Shown here: piece by piece, positions 47,367 through 55,793 of the stretch
Layout of the letters: the number at the start of each line of letters is the position of its first letter
Position numbering within the stretch: position 1 is the stretch's first letter
NCBI RefSeq assembly: GCF_000015645.1
Contig: NC_008816.1
Coordinates: 1,178,001-1,242,000, forward strand
Source of the DNA: Prochlorococcus marinus str. AS9601
GTDB lineage: Bacteria > Cyanobacteriota > Cyanobacteriia > PCC-6307 > Cyanobiaceae
Direction: 5' to 3'
Length of the DNA: 64,000 nucleotides
Position numbers and translations under genes: made by a program
The notes under the pieces: model-generated
What the model saw: the letters and a program-made list of their open reading frames with translations, nothing else
Database searches by the model: none
What the model was told of the DNA's origin: nothing

Positions 47367-48077
47367 ATGAAAAATGAATATAAGGCTTTATTACTATCTG
47401 CAGGTCTTGGTACAAGATTAAGACCTCTTACAAATGATATTCCAAAGTGTTTAGTAGAAATAAATAACAAGCCAATTTTACATATGTGGCTTGATAAACT
47501 TCAAAATTTAGAAATTAATTCAGTACTTATCAATACGCACTATCTTGCGAACAAAGTGTATGAATCAATCCAAAGGTGGAATAGCAAAAATCTTAAGGTT
47601 TATACTATTTATGAAAAAGAACTTATTGGAACGGCAGGAACATTAATTAATAATCTCAGCTTTTTTAAAGGTTCAAAAGGTTTAATTTTGCATGCAGATA
47701 ATGTCACAGATGATGATTTAAAGGAGTTAATCAAAGCTCACAAAAATAGGCCCTCTAAAGCATTAATTACTATGCTTACTTTCGAAACAGAAAATCCCGA
47801 GCAATGTGGAGTAATAGAATTAGATAATAATAATTTAGTAAAAGGTTTTTATGAAAAAATATCAAATCCTCCTACAAAATTAGCAAATGGAGCAATTTAT
47901 GCTTTTGATGAAGATTTTATAGAATACTTATCAAATTTTAATCTTGAGCATGGTGATATAAGTTTAGATATTATACCTAAAATTAATGGTAGGATATTTA
48001 CTTATAAAACTAACTCAAATTTCATTGATATTGGCACTCATACTAATTTGAAGAAGGCTAGAGAATTATGGAAATAA
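47367..48077 (+). CDS. HddC-like sugar-1-phosphate nucleotidyltransferase
   Basis: A 236-residue nucleotidyltransferase with the signature LLSAGLGTRLRPLTNDIPKCL at the N-terminus (split here: G-x-G-T-R-x-R-P-x-T and PK), ADNVTDDDL near 112 for the metal site and GAIYAFDEDF near 174. In heptose pathways this would be HddC, which makes GDP-D-glycero-alpha-D-manno-heptose; mannose-1-phosphate guanylyltransferase or glucose-1-phosphate transferases look similar. Its stop overlaps the next start by 10 bases, tying it to the GmhA-like isomerase. Confidence 0.8.
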   Translation: MKNEYKALLLSAGLGTRLRPLTNDIPKCLVEINNKPILHMWLDKLQNLEINSVLINTHYLANKVYESIQRWNSKNLKVYTIYEKELIGTAGTLINNLSFFKGSKGLILHADNVTDDDLKELIKAHKNRPSKALITMLTFETENPEQCGVIELDNNNLVKGFYEKISNPPTKLANGAIYAFDEDFIEYLSNFNLEHGDISLDIIPKINGRIFTYKTNSNFIDIGTHTNLKKARELWK

Positions 48078-48682
48078 AGTCCAAAGAAAATAATAATTTT
48101 ACAAACTTTGCAAATATTTATTTGAAGAATTTAAATAATGTATTTGATGAAAATATTTTGGAAAGAATACAAGATTTGTCTAGAGAGTTAAAGAGTTGTT
48201 GGGTTAATTCAAAAAACGTATTTATTTGCGGTAATGGAGGAAGTGCAGGAAATGCGATGCACATAGCTAATGACTTTCACTATGGAATTGGTTATTCGAA
48301 AAGTGATACAGGTAAAAAGTCTACTATTCCTGGTCTTAGAATGATTGCTTTACCTTCCAATCCGAGCATAATTACATGCCTAGGGAATGATATCGGTTAC
48401 GAAAATATTTATTCACATCAACTAGAAGTTCTTGGTAATGCTGGGGACATTCTTATAATCTTGTCTGGTAGCGGAAATTCCCAAAATGTTATAAATGCAA
48501 TTTTAACAGCAAAAAAAATAGGAATTAAAACATATGCAATTGTTGGATTTGATGGTGGCAAATGTAAAGAAATTGCAGATAAAAATATTCATTTTAAAAT
48601 TAAAGACATGCAAATAGCTGAAGATACTCAGTTAATACTTTTTCATATTTGTATGCAATGGATTTCTAAAACAAGGGCCTAA
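48068..48682 (+). CDS. gmhA: GmhA-like phosphoheptose isomerase (SIS domain)
   Basis: A 204-residue SIS-domain protein. FICGNGGSAGNAMHIANDF near residue 56 and IILSGSGNSQNVINAI near 136 are the phosphosugar-binding loops of GmhA/DiaA. GmhA converts sedoheptulose-7-phosphate to D-glycero-D-manno-heptose-7-phosphate, the first heptose step. The length is normal (190-200). The gene overlaps the HddC-like gene by 10 bases and lies 31 bases before the HldE-like gene. Confidence 0.88.
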   Translation: MEIKSKENNNFTNFANIYLKNLNNVFDENILERIQDLSRELKSCWVNSKNVFICGNGGSAGNAMHIANDFHYGIGYSKSDTGKKSTIPGLRMIALPSNPSIITCLGNDIGYENIYSHQLEVLGNAGDILIILSGSGNSQNVINAILTAKKIGIKTYAIVGFDGGKCKEIADKNIHFKIKDMQIAEDTQLILFHICMQWISKTRA

Positions 48683-48713
48683 GAAATATAATAAAAAAAG
48701 TTTTCAAAACTTA

Positions 48714-50219
48714 ATGAGAAATGAAATTAGTACCATAATCGAACTAAGTGAAGCTAATTTTTACTCAAATTGTATTTTAGGTTATGGGCACTTTAATTCG
48801 ATTCATCCAGGCCATATTAGATATTTAAAGCATGCCCGTGAAATTAACAAACTTTTTGTTGTGGCAATTCTTAAGGATCTTTCCTGCGAAGGATTGATTT
48901 TCAACCAAACAGAAAGAGCAAATTCACTTGCCCAACTTGGAATTGCTGATGCAATAATCCTTCTACCAGATAACAGTCTCAATAAAGCTGTAAAAAAAAT
49001 AAATCCAAAAGAAGTTATATTAGGCAAAGAATATGAAAACTCAGAATTAGAAGATATTAAAGAAACAATAAAAACGCTTCATAAAACAAAAAAATCAATA
49101 TTTTTTCATGCTGGAGAAATAAGTTATGCCAGCTCTGAATTATTGACAATATCTGAAGATAATTTAAAAAACAAACGCGAGAAGGAATTTTTAAAAGCTT
49201 TAGAAAGACAAAATATAACCGTTGATTGTTTAAGGGAAGCAAGTAAAAACATAAAAAAATCTAATTTAATAGTTATTGGAGATTCAATTTTAGACCAATA
49301 TACTGCTTGCGAAGCTATAGGAATGAGTGCCGAGGCGCCTGTAATAGTAGTGAAAGAATTAGATCAAAAAAACTTTTTGGGAGGAGCATCTATTGTCGCC
49401 TCTCATATTTCTTCTATAGGATCTAGTTGTAAATTTATTTCCATAATTGGCAATGATGGTGAAGGTTCTTGGATAAGAAATTCACTTAAAGAAAATTCAG
49501 TGATTTCTGAATTAATAATTGATCAAAGTAGACCAACAACTTTTAAGAAAAGATATCTTGTTGAGAATCAAAAACTTTTTAGAGTTAGCCGATTAGATGA
49601 TCATATGATTACAAAAGAAATGACAAAATTAATTCTTAATAAGGTAGAAAGTTTATCATGCGAATCTGAAGGTATTGTTATTTCGGATTTTGCTTATGGT
49701 CTAATTTCAGATGAACTAATAGAGGGATTAGAAAAATGTGCGAAAAAAAATAATCTCAAATTATATGGAGATTCTCAATCGAGTAGTCAAATTGGTGATA
49801 TTTTAAGAATGAAAAATTTTACGCTTCTTTGTCCAAATGAAAAAGAAGCCAGAATTGCTATGAATAATAAAGATATCGGCCTAGATGAGTTATGTAGAAA
49901 GTTGATGGATAAAACAAATTGTCAAAACCTTATAATGAAACTTGGTGCTAATGGATTTGTAGTTTATTCAAAAAGCCTAAATAATAGTCTTCAAATTCAA
50001 GCTTTCCCAGCCCTATCAGTAAATCCAGTAGATGTTTCAGGCGCTGGCGATACATTATTATCTATAATGGCTACAGGTATGTGCAATGAATCTTCAATAA
50101 TGAAAATAGCAGCACTTGCATGTTGTGGAGCTTCTATAGCAGTAGATACTATGGGCAATAACCCAATAGATATTGATAAAGTTTTGAATAAGGCTATACA
50201 AATTATTAGCAAGAATTAG
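48714..50219 (+). CDS. HldE-like bifunctional enzyme with reversed domain order
   Basis: A 501-residue fusion. Residues about 10-145 form a cytidylyltransferase-like domain: GHFNSIHPGHIRYLKHA carries the HxGH signature, then INPKEVILGKEYE. Residues about 180-495 form a PfkB-type sugar kinase: VIGDSILDQYTACEAIGMSAEAP, FLGGASIVASHI and the C-terminal VSGAGDTLLSI anion hole. In E. coli HldE the kinase comes first and the nucleotidyltransferase second, so the order here is swapped. The kinase part resembles HldE/RfaE (M-S-A-E-A-P versus I-S-P-E-A-P). It probably phosphorylates heptose-7-phosphate at C1 and activates it, although HddC next door offers a second nucleotidyl activity. Confidence 0.86.
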   Translation: MRNEISTIIELSEANFYSNCILGYGHFNSIHPGHIRYLKHAREINKLFVVAILKDLSCEGLIFNQTERANSLAQLGIADAIILLPDNSLNKAVKKINPKEVILGKEYENSELEDIKETIKTLHKTKKSIFFHAGEISYASSELLTISEDNLKNKREKEFLKALERQNITVDCLREASKNIKKSNLIVIGDSILDQYTACEAIGMSAEAPVIVVKELDQKNFLGGASIVASHISSIGSSCKFISIIGNDGEGSWIRNSLKENSVISELIIDQSRPTTFKKRYLVENQKLFRVSRLDDHMITKEMTKLILNKVESLSCESEGIVISDFAYGLISDELIEGLEKCAKKNNLKLYGDSQSSSQIGDILRMKNFTLLCPNEKEARIAMNNKDIGLDELCRKLMDKTNCQNLIMKLGANGFVVYSKSLNNSLQIQAFPALSVNPVDVSGAGDTLLSIMATGMCNESSIMKIAALACCGASIAVDTMGNNPIDIDKVLNKAIQIISKN

Positions 50220-50289
50220 AGAAATTTAATTTTCTTTTCGATTTAAGCAGATTCTCTTTGTGTTAATATGTTTTCCTAAAAACTAATCT

Positions 50290-51237
50290 ATGAATATTTT
50301 AGTAACAGGTGGGAACGGTTATAAGGGCACCGTATTAATTCCAAAACTTTTGAAAGAAGGTCATAAAATTACTTCAATAGATTCAAATTTATTTGGTAAC
50401 TACTTAAAACCAACTAAAAACTTAAAAATCATAAAAGAGGATATAAGAAATATAAAGCAAAGTCACTTCTTAGGGATAAATGCAGTTATTCATTTGGCCA
50501 ATATAGCAAATGATCCTCTTGTAGAATTAGATCCCCATTTAAGCTGGGAGGTTAATGTCTTAGCAAGTCAGCAATTGGCAGAAAAAGCTTATAGAGCAGG
50601 TGTAAAAACTTTTATTTATGCAAGTTCTGGAAGTGTTTATGGAATTAGTGACAAAGAACGAGTAACTGAAGATACAGAGTTACTACCTATCTCGGAATAT
50701 AACAAAACAAAAATGGTAGCAGAAAGGATTTTTTTAAGTTACCAAGACAAAATGAAAATTTTTTGTATAAGGCCAGCTACTGTTTGCGGTGTATCTCCAA
50801 GAATGAGGCTAGACGTTTCAGTAAACATACTAACTTTTTCTGCCTTATCAAAAGGGCTAATAACTGTATTCGGTGGGAATCAAATACGCCCAAATATTCA
50901 TATAGATGATATTTGTGATTTATACTTGTTTTTCATAAATAAATATAGTGAACTTGAATCAGGATTTTATAATGCTGGTTTTGAAAATATCTCAATATTA
51001 GAAATTGCTGAAGAAGTTAAGAAACTTTTACCAAATACGAAAATAGAGATAACTCCCTCAAATGACCCAAGATCTTATAGGCAATGTTCAGATAAAATTT
51101 TAGATTTGGGGTTTATTCCTAAAAAAAGTGTGAAACATGCTATCTCTGAAATAATTGATTCCTATGAATCAAAAACTCTTAACACAAATGAAACATGTTT
51201 TTCTGTTAAGTGGTTAAAAAAAAGTTTACATAACTAG
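50290..51237 (+). CDS. NAD-dependent extended SDR nucleotide-sugar enzyme
   Basis: A 315-residue extended SDR. VTGGNGYKGTVL at residue 5 is a GxxGxxG loop with a Lys insertion common in sugar epimerases. YASSGSVYG (about 115) and YNKTK (about 137) carry Ser, Tyr and Lys. RPATVCGVSPRMRLDVSVN (about 158) matches the substrate loop of the SDR at 13765. It follows the heptose genes, so epimerisation or reduction of a nucleotide-activated heptose is plausible; it is not an obvious HldD by motif. Confidence 0.82.
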   Translation: MNILVTGGNGYKGTVLIPKLLKEGHKITSIDSNLFGNYLKPTKNLKIIKEDIRNIKQSHFLGINAVIHLANIANDPLVELDPHLSWEVNVLASQQLAEKAYRAGVKTFIYASSGSVYGISDKERVTEDTELLPISEYNKTKMVAERIFLSYQDKMKIFCIRPATVCGVSPRMRLDVSVNILTFSALSKGLITVFGGNQIRPNIHIDDICDLYLFFINKYSELESGFYNAGFENISILEIAEEVKKLLPNTKIEITPSNDPRSYRQCSDKILDLGFIPKKSVKHAISEIIDSYESKTLNTNETCFSVKWLKKSLHN

Positions 51238-51240
51238 AAA

Positions 51241-52119
51241 ATGGAACCTATTTATTCATTATGTATTTGCAATTACAACATGAACGATACTCTAGAATCG
51301 AGCATAAATAGCCTACTGGCACAAATCAATGAACGAACGGAAATAATTGTAATAGATGATGGATCTAGCGATAATTCAGTTGAAACTCTAAAAAGAATTA
51401 AGTCTAAAAATAAATCAAATTTTAATTTTATAGCCTTATTGAGGGATCATAGAAGGAAATTAGGAGAGACTAGAAATTTATCAATAAAAGCAGCTAAAGG
51501 GAAGTATGTGATTTTACATTTGGATACTGATGATGTGTGGGAACCTTATATAAATTCTTTTATAAATGTCTATCATGAATTGGAAAAAAGGCTAAAAATT
51601 AAGGATTTTTTCCTCAGTGGTAAACAGATACAAATGACCACTAAAGATTTAATGATTAAAAATCCATACGAAAATGTTTACTATGGAGAAGATAGACTTT
51701 TATGGTCTAAACTAGCAACTTTTGGAAAACTAATTACTATTGAACATAAGGTTTTTAGAAAAAGAATTCCAATAAAGAAAAGAAGAAAAAAAGTCTTAAA
51801 GGTCTTATCTTCACAATATTCTGCTATGAGTATCTCTTTCTCTTATTCTCCCTCAATATTTATTACTTTCAAACAATATATAAAAAGAATTTTTCTTTCA
51901 TCTGACTGGGGGTATAGAATTTCATTTCTTAATTTTATTCTATTATTTCCCTCAAGTATAAATGGCATTTTTAATCGAAAAAAATTATATAATCTTGCTA
52001 GATGGGATTATAAAGAAATAAGCAAAATAAATCTATTGGAAATTGAAAAAGAAACTCGTAATTCTCAAGGAAACTTTAATTTAAACGAAGATGAGAGATC
52101 AATATTCTTTTTAAAGTGA
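51241..52119 (+). CDS. Family 2 glycosyltransferase
   Basis: A 292-residue GT-A enzyme. YSLCICNYNMNDTLESSI, VIDDGSSDNS near residue 36 and LHLDTDDVW near 94 (DxD motif) define GT2. The C-terminal third is Lys/Arg- and Phe-rich with a possible amphipathic membrane contact (RIFLSSDWGYRISFLNFIL). It starts 3 bases after the SDR stop, so it is cotranscribed. It likely adds a sugar of the heptose-linked module. Confidence 0.86.
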   Translation: MEPIYSLCICNYNMNDTLESSINSLLAQINERTEIIVIDDGSSDNSVETLKRIKSKNKSNFNFIALLRDHRRKLGETRNLSIKAAKGKYVILHLDTDDVWEPYINSFINVYHELEKRLKIKDFFLSGKQIQMTTKDLMIKNPYENVYYGEDRLLWSKLATFGKLITIEHKVFRKRIPIKKRRKKVLKVLSSQYSAMSISFSYSPSIFITFKQYIKRIFLSSDWGYRISFLNFILLFPSSINGIFNRKKLYNLARWDYKEISKINLLEIEKETRNSQGNFNLNEDERSIFFLK

Positions 52120-52157
52120 ACATTAAAGTAAGATAATTAGATATACAAAAAGATAAT

Positions 52158-52829
52158 ATGAGAGAAATAGATTTCATGAGTTCACTTCATAAAAGTACAA
52201 AGAGAAATTATTTAGAAAGAGTAAATGACAAAGAATTCCCAAAGTCTAAAGCAGCAACTCTAGCAAAAAAATTTGACTTTGATTACTGGGATGGAGACAG
52301 ACGAATTAACTATGGCGGATATAGTTACAAACCAGGCAGGTGGACAAAAGTTGCCCAAGAAATGATAAATACTTACAATTTAAAATCTGATTCAAAGATT
52401 CTTGATATTGGTTGTGGTAAGGGATACTTATTATATGAATTTAGAAAATTACTTCCAGAATGTGAAGTTTTTGGTATTGATATTTCAGAATATGCTATTA
52501 AAAATTCTCATGAAAAAGTAAGAGAAAATTTGAAATTAGGATCCGCCAATAATCTCCCATTTAATTCAAAGATGTTTGATTTAGTAATTTCTATAAATAC
52601 TCTACATAATTTATATTGTTTTGATCTTTTCTCGGCTTTAAAAGAAATTGAGAGAGTTGCCAAAATAAATAAATATATATGTGTTGAAAGCTATAGGAAT
52701 GAGGAGGAGAAAGCTAACCTTCTATACTGGCAAGTTACTTGTGAGGCGTTTAATAATCCAAAAGAATGGGAATGGTGGTTTAATCAAAGTGGATATACTG
52801 GGGATTATTCATATATATATTTTTCTTAA
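52158..52829 (+). CDS. Class I SAM-dependent methyltransferase
   Basis: A 223-residue methyltransferase. ILDIGCGKGYLLYEF (about residue 80) is motif I, VFGIDISEYAIKNS (about 104) is motif II and NLPFNSKMFDLVISINTLHNL (about 136) motif IV. The N-terminal 60 residues include FDFDYWDGDRRINYGGYSY, an aromatic-rich region seen in sugar C- or O-methyltransferases. The C-terminus carries EWEWWF. The substrate is unknown. The gene has its own ATG 38 bases after the GT2 stop. Confidence 0.82.
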   Translation: MREIDFMSSLHKSTKRNYLERVNDKEFPKSKAATLAKKFDFDYWDGDRRINYGGYSYKPGRWTKVAQEMINTYNLKSDSKILDIGCGKGYLLYEFRKLLPECEVFGIDISEYAIKNSHEKVRENLKLGSANNLPFNSKMFDLVISINTLHNLYCFDLFSALKEIERVAKINKYICVESYRNEEEKANLLYWQVTCEAFNNPKEWEWWFNQSGYTGDYSYIYFS

Positions 52830-52862
52830 AAAAAGATTAATGTTATTATCTTAAAAAAAATT

Positions 52863-53588
52863 ATGAATTCAAAAAGAAGTGAGCCCTGGTTTAATGAAAG
52901 ACTAAATTCAATTACTGGTCAGAAAAATTGGTGTAAACAAGATGAGATTATTTATAATCAAACTAATCGTCATGCTTCAAAACTTAATTTTTTTTATCAA
53001 GCATTTGAGTTTATTTCTGAAAATTCAATTTTTGGAAATTATCACGAATTTGGTTGTCATAGATGTAGAACATTTAGGATGGCTCTACTAGAAAGTAGTA
53101 GACATTTTCTAGAAAATAAAATGAGATTCTTTGCCTATGATAGTTTTAAGGGTTTGCCCAAGGTAGAACAAGATCATGAATTTGGATCTAGATGGAACGA
53201 GGGAGCTTTATCAACTAGTAAAGATGAATTTAAAAAATTGATTTTAGATTCAGGATTTAAATTAGATAATGTAAGATTAATTGAAGGCTTTTATGATGTT
53301 AGTCTTCCCAACATAGATAAAAAAGAAATCTATTCTGATGAAAAAGCCTCTTTAATTAATATAGACTGTGATCTCTATGAATCAGCAGTCCCTGTATTTC
53401 AACATATTGATTCTTTAGTTCAAGAGGGGACAATTTTATACATAGATGATTATTTTTCTGGATATAAAGGAAATCCTCAAAAAGGAGTTTCACTTGCATT
53501 AAATGAATGGAAAAATTCTACGAAATGGAAGCTCGAGAATTATCGCGACGTTGGATATGCTGGAAGAAGTTACGTTTTATATAAATAA
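52863..53588 (+). CDS. TylF/MycF-like macrocin-type O-methyltransferase
   Basis: A 241-residue methyltransferase of the TylF family. Seen are GNYHEFGCHRCRTFRMAL (about residue 60), FFAYDSFKGLPK (about 85), and INIDCDLYESAVPVFQHI (about 160; Asp residues bind Mg in family members). YIDDYFSGYKGNPQKGV (about 198) is a diagnostic stretch. These enzymes methylate a sugar hydroxyl in a metal-dependent way. In polysaccharide islands they usually methylate the glycan. It is probably part of the same plus-strand operon. Confidence 0.85.
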   Translation: MNSKRSEPWFNERLNSITGQKNWCKQDEIIYNQTNRHASKLNFFYQAFEFISENSIFGNYHEFGCHRCRTFRMALLESSRHFLENKMRFFAYDSFKGLPKVEQDHEFGSRWNEGALSTSKDEFKKLILDSGFKLDNVRLIEGFYDVSLPNIDKKEIYSDEKASLINIDCDLYESAVPVFQHIDSLVQEGTILYIDDYFSGYKGNPQKGVSLALNEWKNSTKWKLENYRDVGYAGRSYVLYK

Positions 53589-53629
53589 AATAAATATTAC
53601 TTTATAATTATTTTACTGAATTTAAAAAA

Positions 53630-54319
53630 ATGTCATATATATCAGAGCCAAGTTTTGAAGGTAGTTTTGATAGATATATATTTAAAAAAAACGACAACAA
53701 ATTTATTAAAGAATTAAGAAATGATATTTCCAATTGTCTTAATATTAAAAAATTAGAAGAATTGCATTTACAGGTTGAATCAGAAAAAATAAATGAATTA
53801 AGAATAAAGGCTTTTAAATCTATAAACAAAATTAGTGAATGGAAGAAAAAAATTCTAGATCTAATTAGTCCTGAAATTTATGAGATATTAGGACTTGATT
53901 TAGCTATTCAAAAAAACTTAAATCTTTCTATTCAAATGCCCGGAGAAGTAAATTCCATATTAGAAAAACATGTAGATTATAGAACTGGAGATTCTCCATT
54001 TCAGAGAGTTGTCTGGATTCCAGTTACTAATTCATATGATAGCAATTCTATTTTTATGCTTGATAAAGAATCAAACTATAAACCAATTAATATAAATTAT
54101 GGAGAATTTTTAGTTTTTGATCCTAATACTGAACATGGAAATATCGTAAATAAAACTGATAAAACTAGAGTATCAATTAACGTTAGGGTTAAAAACTGGT
54201 TTTCTCCAGATTTATCAAATTTTGCTCCTGATAGACAATTTGGAGTTTATTATGAAGACTTATGTTTTTCAGAATCAACAATTAGAGCTTTTGAAATATT
54301 AGATAAAGAAAATGAATAG
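53630..54319 (+). CDS. 2OG-Fe(II) oxygenase-like protein of 'sporadic carbohydrate cluster' type
   Basis: A 229-residue double-stranded beta-helix-type enzyme candidate. ILEKHVDYRTG (about residue 108) gives His and Asp of an HxD motif, and NTEHGNIVNKTDKTRVSINVRV (about 165) gives the distal His and the Arg that binds 2-oxoglutarate. This pattern, and the neighbour gene, match the family named 'sporadic carbohydrate cluster 2OG-Fe(II) oxygenase' as I recall it. Such a protein would hydroxylate or desaturate a sugar. It overlaps the next gene by 8 bases, so the two are translationally coupled. Confidence 0.72.
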   Translation: MSYISEPSFEGSFDRYIFKKNDNKFIKELRNDISNCLNIKKLEELHLQVESEKINELRIKAFKSINKISEWKKKILDLISPEIYEILGLDLAIQKNLNLSIQMPGEVNSILEKHVDYRTGDSPFQRVVWIPVTNSYDSNSIFMLDKESNYKPININYGEFLVFDPNTEHGNIVNKTDKTRVSINVRVKNWFSPDLSNFAPDRQFGVYYEDLCFSESTIRAFEILDKENE

Positions 54320-54746
54320 AAAATCTTGCGTTTATGTTATCCCTTTCAAAGTAAATAATTGGCAATTACCTATAAGAGTTCAAGTTTCATATGCAAGAGA
54401 CTATTCAAAAAGAAAAAATTTAATATTTTCTTTGCCAAAATCAGAATTACTTTTTTCAAAAAAATATAATACATTAAATTTACTTTTAAAAAATGGATTT
54501 TCTGAATTTATAATTTTTAGTGAAATATTGATAGCAAATAAAGAATGTCTAAAAATATTAAAAATTTGGAGAGAATTTTTTAAAAAAGATAATTCTGCAT
54601 GTCCTTTGTTTCACTTTACTTATAGCGATGAATCAATGGATATTAATAAATTAATTTTGACTATAGAAAAAGTTATTAGAAATAAAAAGTATGCTATGTC
54701 ATATAAAAACCTAAAAACCTTGCGTAATAAAAATATGAAAAAATAA
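54312..54746 (+). CDS. LIC12192-type 'sporadic carbohydrate cluster' protein
   Basis: A 144-residue protein with no membrane segment. VIPFKVNNWQLPIRVQVSYARDYSKRK (in parts) and FSLPKSELLF recall a small family found next to the oxygenase in sporadic sugar clusters (LIC12192 family); the match is by pattern memory. No catalytic residues are known to me. It shares an ATGAATAG overlap with the oxygenase, so it is probably its accessory or a later step. Confidence 0.65.
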   Translation: MNRKSCVYVIPFKVNNWQLPIRVQVSYARDYSKRKNLIFSLPKSELLFSKKYNTLNLLLKNGFSEFIIFSEILIANKECLKILKIWREFFKKDNSACPLFHFTYSDESMDINKLILTIEKVIRNKKYAMSYKNLKTLRNKNMKK

Positions 54747-54771
54747 AAGGACTCCTATAGATTTAATCTAT

Positions 54772-55755
54772 CTATAAATTAATTAAACTAATTATAAATC
54801 TTATAAATTTAAAATATAAACTTATAAAAAATAATATAATTCTCCAAAGAAAATTAGAAATGAAGTTTGAAAACCTAAGAATTGATTTTGAATTTTTTAC
54901 ATTAAAAAGAGTTTTTATTGGAAAAAATTTAAAAAATTCATTAATGACAATTCTTTCTTCAGCTGAAAAATGGTCAAAAGGATTCCTTGTATTTCCCCAA
55001 ATATTTTTTACTCCAAGAATATCAATACCGAAATAGAATAATAATTTGAATTCTTTTTCATTTGTGTCAAAGGTCGCATATTTATTTTTTAAATGATCTT
55101 TTGGGAAAGAATTTATTTTGTTCTTTATAGATTTATAAATTATATTATAGATCTCTTTATTTTCTTTACTTTGGAATTCTCTAGGAAAGTAGCTTAGATG
55201 TGAGCCCGCTTCTGGAATTTCCTCATACTTATCGATAGGTATAACCTTCTTTCTATAGTAATTTTTTCTAACTAATTTCATATCAAATGGCTCATAAATT
55301 TTTAAATATTTAAAAGGGAAAGATGATGCATGTTTCCATGTCGAAATGAAATTAATATATTGAGGGAAAAATCTATGCCAATACATTTCATATACTCTTA
55401 TTGAATTAGCAATATTAGGGAACTTAGAAGGAGATATTATCTCATCAATATCTGAGATAATAATCAGATCATCATCTTTTGCATTATCTAATCCCCTCCT
55501 TATTGCATTTCTTGAAACGATTTCTCTATGCCAAGCATCATCCAGAATAAAATCTTTTTCTGATAAGTAAACATATATTATTTTGGGATTTTTTTTTAAA
55601 AAGTTACTGTCTATGATAGTACTTTTTTTCTTACCTCTAAAATCAACACTAGATTCAACTATTACAAAATAATCTACAATTTTTTCATATAATTTTAATC
55701 TTAGGTTTAATAAATTAACTTCTCCTGAGAAACAAAAACAATCATAAATTTTCAT
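54772..55755 (-). CDS. Glycosyltransferase family 17-like protein
   Basis: A 327-residue protein of the GT17 type (Pfam PF04724; the eukaryotic member adds the bisecting GlcNAc). MKIYDCFCFSGEVNLLNLRL at the N-terminus, VIVESSVDFRGKKK (about residue 32), DDAWHREIVSRNAIRRGL (about 71) and LIIISDIDEIISPSK (about 97, with DxD) are family hallmarks. The C-terminus has two hydrophobic stretches (FLWRIILFFISLYFKFI) that likely anchor it to the membrane. It is convergent with the preceding run; a weak hairpin ATAGAT-tta-ATCTAT at 54757-54771 lies between the stops. Confidence 0.87.
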   Translation of the reverse strand: MKIYDCFCFSGEVNLLNLRLKLYEKIVDYFVIVESSVDFRGKKKSTIIDSNFLKKNPKIIYVYLSEKDFILDDAWHREIVSRNAIRRGLDNAKDDDLIIISDIDEIISPSKFPNIANSIRVYEMYWHRFFPQYINFISTWKHASSFPFKYLKIYEPFDMKLVRKNYYRKKVIPIDKYEEIPEAGSHLSYFPREFQSKENKEIYNIIYKSIKNKINSFPKDHLKNKYATFDTNEKEFKLLFYFGIDILGVKNIWGNTRNPFDHFSAEERIVINEFFKFFPIKTLFNVKNSKSILRFSNFISNFLWRIILFFISLYFKFIRFIISLINL

Positions 55756-55793
55756 AATAATAGTCCTAATTAACTTTTTTCAAATAGACCAAT

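Noticed and set aside
54757-54771. Bidirectional terminator between convergent genes
   Set aside because: The stem is only 6 AT-rich base pairs with no T-tract on either side, so I mention it but do not list it.
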